This document shows positions 60,074-64,000 of a DNA stretch of 64,000 nucleotides, piece by piece; the stretch's first letter is position 1, and each line of letters begins with the position of its first letter. The notes under the pieces are model-generated. The model searched no databases. It was not told the origin of the DNA and saw only the letters and a list, made by a program, of their open reading frames with translations. The position numbers and the translations under genes were made by a program. The stretch spans positions 18,189 through 82,188 of the forward strand of contig JAGIBF010000018.1 of the NCBI GenBank assembly GCA_017744515.1, given 5' to 3'. This stretch comes from Niastella sp. GTDB lineage: Bacteria > Bacteroidota > Bacteroidia > Chitinophagales > Chitinophagaceae.

Positions 60074-60808
60074 CTATAAAAGTATCTGCGGTATTAAACG
60101 TTTTCCTTCATCACCCCAGTCTTTCATGATCTCTCTCAACTGAGTTTGGAAGGCGGCTGATGTATATTTCTTTCCCTTTTTAGGCGCCTGTATCTCTTTA
60201 TCAGGAATGTCGATCAGTTCCAGCTTGGTAGCATACCAGGTGGTGTGCAGACGTGGAATGGCCAGACCGAGGATCATACCGGGCAGACCGCTGAATGATT
60301 CAGGACCGCCTGAGGCCATGATCTCATCCGTATAAAAAGCGATCACGATGATAGAGTCCATGATCTTGCCCACTGCTTTGCGGCAATCGAAGTTGGCGAT
60401 CTTACGGATCTCTGTGCCGATCTTCCAATCGATCTTGCGCAGCGAGTCATTGATCAGGTACAGGTCGTTTTGTATATCCTTCAGGGTGATGGAGGTATTA
60501 CTGTCGAGGTTGGTCTGAACGGTGTTCTCTGCTATGAATACGCTCCATACTTTATTCTGGCGCGCTTCCGGTTCCCGGCCATTCTTGTACAGGGATACAT
60601 TGCCTTTGAAGTACAGGTCATAATAAGAAGTGTAGAACTTCGGCGTATTCTTCTTCATCATATCATTCCAGATACTGCCTTCTTCCAGCATGGAATGCTG
60701 GTTTACTTTCCGTTCAAATTCAATCTTTCCATGCGTAATGAACTGCTGGGCGCTGGCGGCTATGGAGCCGGCCAGCAGTATGACGAGTGTTATAATTTTA
60801 AATTTCAT
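60074..60808 (-). CDS. GLPGLI-family protein
   Basis: 244 residues with a signal peptide (FKIITLVILLAGSIAASAQ). The family motif is SGLPGMILGLAI near residue 172. A block LYLINDSLRKIDWKIG and IANFDCRKAVGKIM precedes it. GLPGLI proteins are Bacteroidota-specific periplasmic proteins usually found beside TonB-type barrels and probably act with them in import or export; the mechanism is unknown. It is 64 bases downstream of the barrel gene on the same strand and thus its partner. Confidence 0.9.
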   Translation of the reverse strand: MKFKIITLVILLAGSIAASAQQFITHGKIEFERKVNQHSMLEEGSIWNDMMKKNTPKFYTSYYDLYFKGNVSLYKNGREPEARQNKVWSVFIAENTVQTNLDSNTSITLKDIQNDLYLINDSLRKIDWKIGTEIRKIANFDCRKAVGKIMDSIIVIAFYTDEIMASGGPESFSGLPGMILGLAIPRLHTTWYATKLELIDIPDKEIQAPKKGKKYTSAAFQTQLREIMKDWGDEGKRLIPQILL

Positions 60809-60872
60809 ATAATGAGTTTGTTTGTTCGTGAAATATGGTCTTATCTCTTACTTCCTACCTCTTACCGTTGCT

Positions 60873-63662
60873 TTACCAACTCATTGGCTTCGCACCGTTC
60901 TTGCTGAAGTTCCAGATGGCCGACAGCATGAAGTAACGGCGGAAAGTGTCATAGGTCCGCTCATTGATAAAGTTGTTTTGCACATTCCGGTTGAAGCCGA
61001 TGTTCTGGTCGAGGATATCGAAAGCGGAGAAGCGGATACGGCCTGCATCACCCTTCAATATCTTTCTTTCAATGTTGGCATTCCAGCGGATAGAGTTTGT
61101 ATTCCTGTCGAAAGTACTTGTCTTCTGACGGAAGTTGAAGCTGCAATCGGTGTTGATGTCGATCTTCCAGGGAAGCGACAGATTGGCCCATACTTCATGC
61201 TCCTGGGTCCAGTATTTGGTTACCACATCCGGCCGCAGGGACGATTTGGATTTGTTGTAATTGAAATTGGGGCGGATGGAGATAGAGAATTTCTTCTCGA
61301 TCTCATATCGTATGCTCATTCCTGCACCTATGTTTTGGTTGTTATTGATGTTCTTCGAAGTGTCGAGGAAGTTCACGTTGCGACCGAAATAGAAGTTCAC
61401 GCTCGGACCTACGTACAGTCTCAGTTTTTTGATGAGCTTCCGGTTATAATCGAGCCAGCCGTTTACGTTGTAATTGCCATTTACGTTTACGGGCTTCGTT
61501 GTTCGTACCGCGTTTTCGATCCTGGTTATCGAACTGAAGTCATTTTGTACGGTGGAGAAATTAATGCTTGCCCAGATGCCACTTTCTGATAATATCTTAT
61601 AACTGTTGTAACCGAGGTTGAAACGGCTGCGGAACGCCTGCTTCAGATCGGGATTACCGACACGGAAATTCGATTGGTCTGAGTTATCGTTTACAGGCTG
61701 TATCTGGTCGATAGTGGGGGCCTGTGTACTGCCGAAATAGCCAAAGCGCAGGTTGCCGCCCTGTCCTATCGTCCAGTTGATATTTGCCTGCGGGAAGAAG
61801 TTGGTAAAGCTATAACGCGTGTCTGTAGCGGTTTTCAGGTCCTTACGGGTAAAGTCGGCACGGGATACATTGGCGCCAAAGGAGAAGTTCATCCTCTTGG
61901 GTTTGGCATAGCGGTAGTTGATACCGCCTGAGTTGTTCAGTACGTTGAATGCATAATCGTTCGACAGTGAATCGACTATTTGATCATACTTGCCTGGCGC
62001 AGTAGGGTCCAATGTTGTCCTCCGCGACTGGCGGTGGTTGTTGCTGAGGCTATAATTGAATTCCAGCACCGCCCTTTTGGATAATGGCTCGGTATAAGAT
62101 ATGCGGCCATTTACATTGGCGGTGATATTGTCGTTGATCTTTTTCTGGTCTACAAGCACATGTGTACTGCTGCCATTTTTGAAGAACTCGTTATCGGCAT
62201 ACAGGAAACCGTCCGACGTTGTTTCGCGGTAATCCTGGTTGAAAGTAGCTGAGATGGTTCTACCGGGTTTTTTGAATTTCTTACGATAGGCGAGGCTCGT
62301 GGTCAGCGCCTGGTTTTCGCCAATAGCGGTGGTGCGCTGGTCGATCGTGCGCACCGGGTTACCGTCCTCATCCAGCCACTCCGATTTATTTACACTGTAG
62401 TTGTTACTTTTGCCTTTCCAGCCGCTGGCAGTGATCTTCAGGGTGGAGGAGGAGTCGAGTGTAATATCATAAATACCATCGATGCGGTGACGCTCTTTGC
62501 TGCTGTAGTTGTTGCCGTTCTCATTCACATAGTAGAGCGTGTCGGGATATATATACTGACTTATGGTGCTGCCGCGGGCTTCTGTATTGATCTTATTGAA
62601 TTTATAGTTGCCGTTCAGGTGCAGCCTGTCACCATTCCATTTATTGGAGTAGTGAGCACCGCCGGCCCATCCTTTGGGAAAACCTTCACCCCAGTAACTG
62701 CCGCCGCCAAAACCATCATCACCACTGCCGCCCATGGAAATATACATGCCGCCGTCATCTGTCATACCCATGTCCATGCCGCCGCCGGTACCGCCATAAT
62801 TCATGTTTTCCTGCCAGTCGAGGCCCGTTTTACCGGTACTGCTCATGATGCCGAAGGCAGAGAACTTGCGTTTGCCTTTGAAAGCGTTCAGCATCGCATT
62901 ATTATTCCAGTATTTATCGCCGTTGCTGCCCAGCTCCAGTTTACCGAAGTACCCCTTTTTCTTATCTTCCTTTAATTTCAGGTCGATCGTTTTGATCTTT
63001 TGTCCGTCGTCGATGCCGGTAAAGGCGGCCTGGTCACTCTTTTTGTCAAACACCTGCACTTTATCTACTGCATCCGATAAAAGGCCGCGCGTGGCAATGG
63101 TGGGGTCATCACTGAAAAACTCTTCACCGTCGACCAATACCTTCTGTACGGCTTCGCCCTGGGCTGTAATTTTACCATTCCTGTCTACGGTAATACCGGG
63201 TAATACTTTCAACAGGTCCTCCACGCTGCTGCCCGCCTTCATGTAAAAGCTGTCCGCTTTGTATTCCGTCGTATCTCCTTTAATACGGATAGCACCCAGC
63301 TTATGCGATACAACGACTTCCTGTAGTAATTGACTTTTGAGGATCATGGCTATCTTTCCCAGGTCTACAGGCGAAGCGTCCTTCACGTCCACTTCATCCA
63401 TGTAATCTGCATAAGCCGGGTGGGTAATCATCAATACATATTTGCCTGGCACAAACTTGTTGAGTGTAAAATGTCCGGTTTTATCGGTACGCCCGAATGT
63501 GACGAGAACAGAATCTGATTTACGGAGTAATGCTACGACGCTACTGGTAAGATTTTTCTTCTCACTGGTGTCAATTACTGTACCTTTAAGAGTAGCTTGT
63601 TGCGCAAATAGAGAAGAGGCTGATACGATCAGGAACAAAAGGGTAAACGTTAGTTTTTGCAT
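60873..63662 (-). CDS. TonB-dependent outer-membrane barrel protein paired with GLPGLI
   Basis: 929 residues: signal peptide (1-20), a CarboxypepD-like regulatory domain (about 25-110; TLKGTVIDTSEKKN), a plug (about 120-240; VVSHKLGAIRIKGDTTEYKADSF, then GITVDRNGKITAQG), and a long C-terminal barrel ending in YFMLSAIWNFSKNGAKPMSW. A Gly/Met/Asp-rich loop is present near residue 300 (GGTGGGMDMGMTDDGG). The plug KVLVDGEEFFSDDP and the missing SusD partner fit the barrel class that pairs with GLPGLI proteins, as here. Substrate unknown. Confidence 0.9.
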   Translation of the reverse strand: MQKLTFTLLFLIVSASSLFAQQATLKGTVIDTSEKKNLTSSVVALLRKSDSVLVTFGRTDKTGHFTLNKFVPGKYVLMITHPAYADYMDEVDVKDASPVDLGKIAMILKSQLLQEVVVSHKLGAIRIKGDTTEYKADSFYMKAGSSVEDLLKVLPGITVDRNGKITAQGEAVQKVLVDGEEFFSDDPTIATRGLLSDAVDKVQVFDKKSDQAAFTGIDDGQKIKTIDLKLKEDKKKGYFGKLELGSNGDKYWNNNAMLNAFKGKRKFSAFGIMSSTGKTGLDWQENMNYGGTGGGMDMGMTDDGGMYISMGGSGDDGFGGGSYWGEGFPKGWAGGAHYSNKWNGDRLHLNGNYKFNKINTEARGSTISQYIYPDTLYYVNENGNNYSSKERHRIDGIYDITLDSSSTLKITASGWKGKSNNYSVNKSEWLDEDGNPVRTIDQRTTAIGENQALTTSLAYRKKFKKPGRTISATFNQDYRETTSDGFLYADNEFFKNGSSTHVLVDQKKINDNITANVNGRISYTEPLSKRAVLEFNYSLSNNHRQSRRTTLDPTAPGKYDQIVDSLSNDYAFNVLNNSGGINYRYAKPKRMNFSFGANVSRADFTRKDLKTATDTRYSFTNFFPQANINWTIGQGGNLRFGYFGSTQAPTIDQIQPVNDNSDQSNFRVGNPDLKQAFRSRFNLGYNSYKILSESGIWASINFSTVQNDFSSITRIENAVRTTKPVNVNGNYNVNGWLDYNRKLIKKLRLYVGPSVNFYFGRNVNFLDTSKNINNNQNIGAGMSIRYEIEKKFSISIRPNFNYNKSKSSLRPDVVTKYWTQEHEVWANLSLPWKIDINTDCSFNFRQKTSTFDRNTNSIRWNANIERKILKGDAGRIRFSAFDILDQNIGFNRNVQNNFINERTYDTFRRYFMLSAIWNFSKNGAKPMSW

Positions 63663-64000
63663 CGGTTCTTTGCTGGGTTAATAATGTTTTGGCTTAGTTT
63701 TCTTTCAGGTTAACTAATTATTATCTCTATACGCTGAAATCTTTGCAAAGCTACATGCAGGAGCACTGGGATCAAATCTACATCTGCGAATCGGGGACGT
63801 ACATCTGCAAACAAGTGAAGCAACTCAATAAAGACGAAATGTGCCGGGCAAAAGGTTGGGAAAGCCTAAAACCTCAGTACGTAATCTTTGTGGTCGCAAA
63901 AATCCGGATAATCAGGTTTAATTCGATTAGGTTAAATTCGTTTTAACATTTTCAATTGATCACCGGTCAAACGAATGTTTCAACGGAATGAGTATGATGC
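63663..64000. other. Right edge of the window, no gene recognised
   Basis: 338 bases upstream of the minus-strand barrel gene. They must include its promoter. A plus-strand open frame of 67 codons at 63743-63946 has no family features and no ribosome binding site I trust. A short repeat GATTAGGTTAAATTCG / GTTTAATTCGATTAGG occurs near 63916-63943. Nothing else seen. Confidence 0.4.

Noticed and set aside
60822..61589. Plus-strand open frame opposite the 3' end of the barrel gene
   Set aside because: Overlaps a well-supported TonB-type barrel on the other strand; no domain.
63743..63946. 67-codon plus-strand frame near the right edge
   Set aside because: No conserved features, no good ribosome binding site, biased composition from the short repeats at its end.
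1..64000. Insertion sequences, transposases, integrases or prophage genes
   Set aside because: None seen on either strand; the repeats found are not flanked by transposase genes in this window.

Overview
The window looks like the chromosome of a Bacteroidota bacterium, most likely a Chitinophagaceae-type soil or plant-associated glycan degrader. Signs of this are type IX secretion sorting domains, TonB-dependent/CarboxypepD-type barrels, a GLPGLI protein, DUF2851 and YcxB-like proteins, a TAnnTTTG -7 promoter box, and a dispersed repeat with core TGTCACCCTGAGCTTGTCG that is typical of this phylum. The taxon is inferred from gene content; no rRNA gene is present.

Layout. 1-2.2 kb: end of a membrane protein gene, an SGNH hydrolase and a di-haem cytochrome c peroxidase. 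2.5-18.0 kb: a surface/secretion island with a beta-helix protein, a 2719-residue multi-repeat CARDB protein, a secreted RHS toxin with a TreTu-like tip, a candidate immunity gene and a T9SS-sorted DUF7619-type protein. 18.0-25.8 kb (minus strand): TPR and small membrane proteins, an outer-membrane barrel, a DUF445 protein carrying an in-frame repeat insertion, and a TlpA-like thioredoxin preceded by a perfect 40-nt palindrome. 26.2 kb: tRNA-His. 26.5-38.3 kb: housekeeping genes (S41 protease, KdsC-like phosphatase, UbiA-type prenyltransferase, Maf, DUF2851, OsmC, lipoyl synthase, phosphodiester glycosidase). 38.4-41.3 kb: a small protein with a DUF4132/DUF7737 protein. 41.3-47.7 kb: ROK kinase, FHS sugar transporter, glycogen synthase and ADP-glucose pyrophosphorylase. 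48.2-49.6 kb: a T9SS-sorted secreted protein and a DUF5990-like protein. 49.6-56.5 kb (minus strand): a complete retron. 56.6-60.0 kb: a disaccharide/maltodextrin transporter and a GH13 amylase. 60.1-63.7 kb: a GLPGLI protein and a TonB-type barrel.

The main discovery is the retron at 49.6-56.5 kb. It has a retron reverse transcriptase with NAxxH, YADD and VTG motifs. Directly upstream lies a readable ncRNA gene: a1/a2 inverted repeats, three small msr hairpins, and an msd hairpin with a perfect 27-bp stem and 20-nt loop. A TAnnTTTG promoter box sits just before it. The two upstream genes encode a winged-helix/SWIM zinc-finger protein and a WGR/HEAT-repeat protein. This composition matches what I remember as type XIII retrons (ARM-like + WHSWIM + RT), a class known mainly from computation.

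The second theme is the RHS toxin/immunity pair lying between two ORFs that look like the halves of one giant CARDB...DUF7619-T9SS surface protein. The third is carbohydrate use: the GH13 enzyme and transporter release and import maltodextrins or disaccharides, the FHS transporter and ROK kinase handle hexoses, and GlgA/GlgC store glucose as glycogen. The fourth is repeat invasion of coding sequence, clear in the DUF445 gene and probable in the retron SWIM gene.
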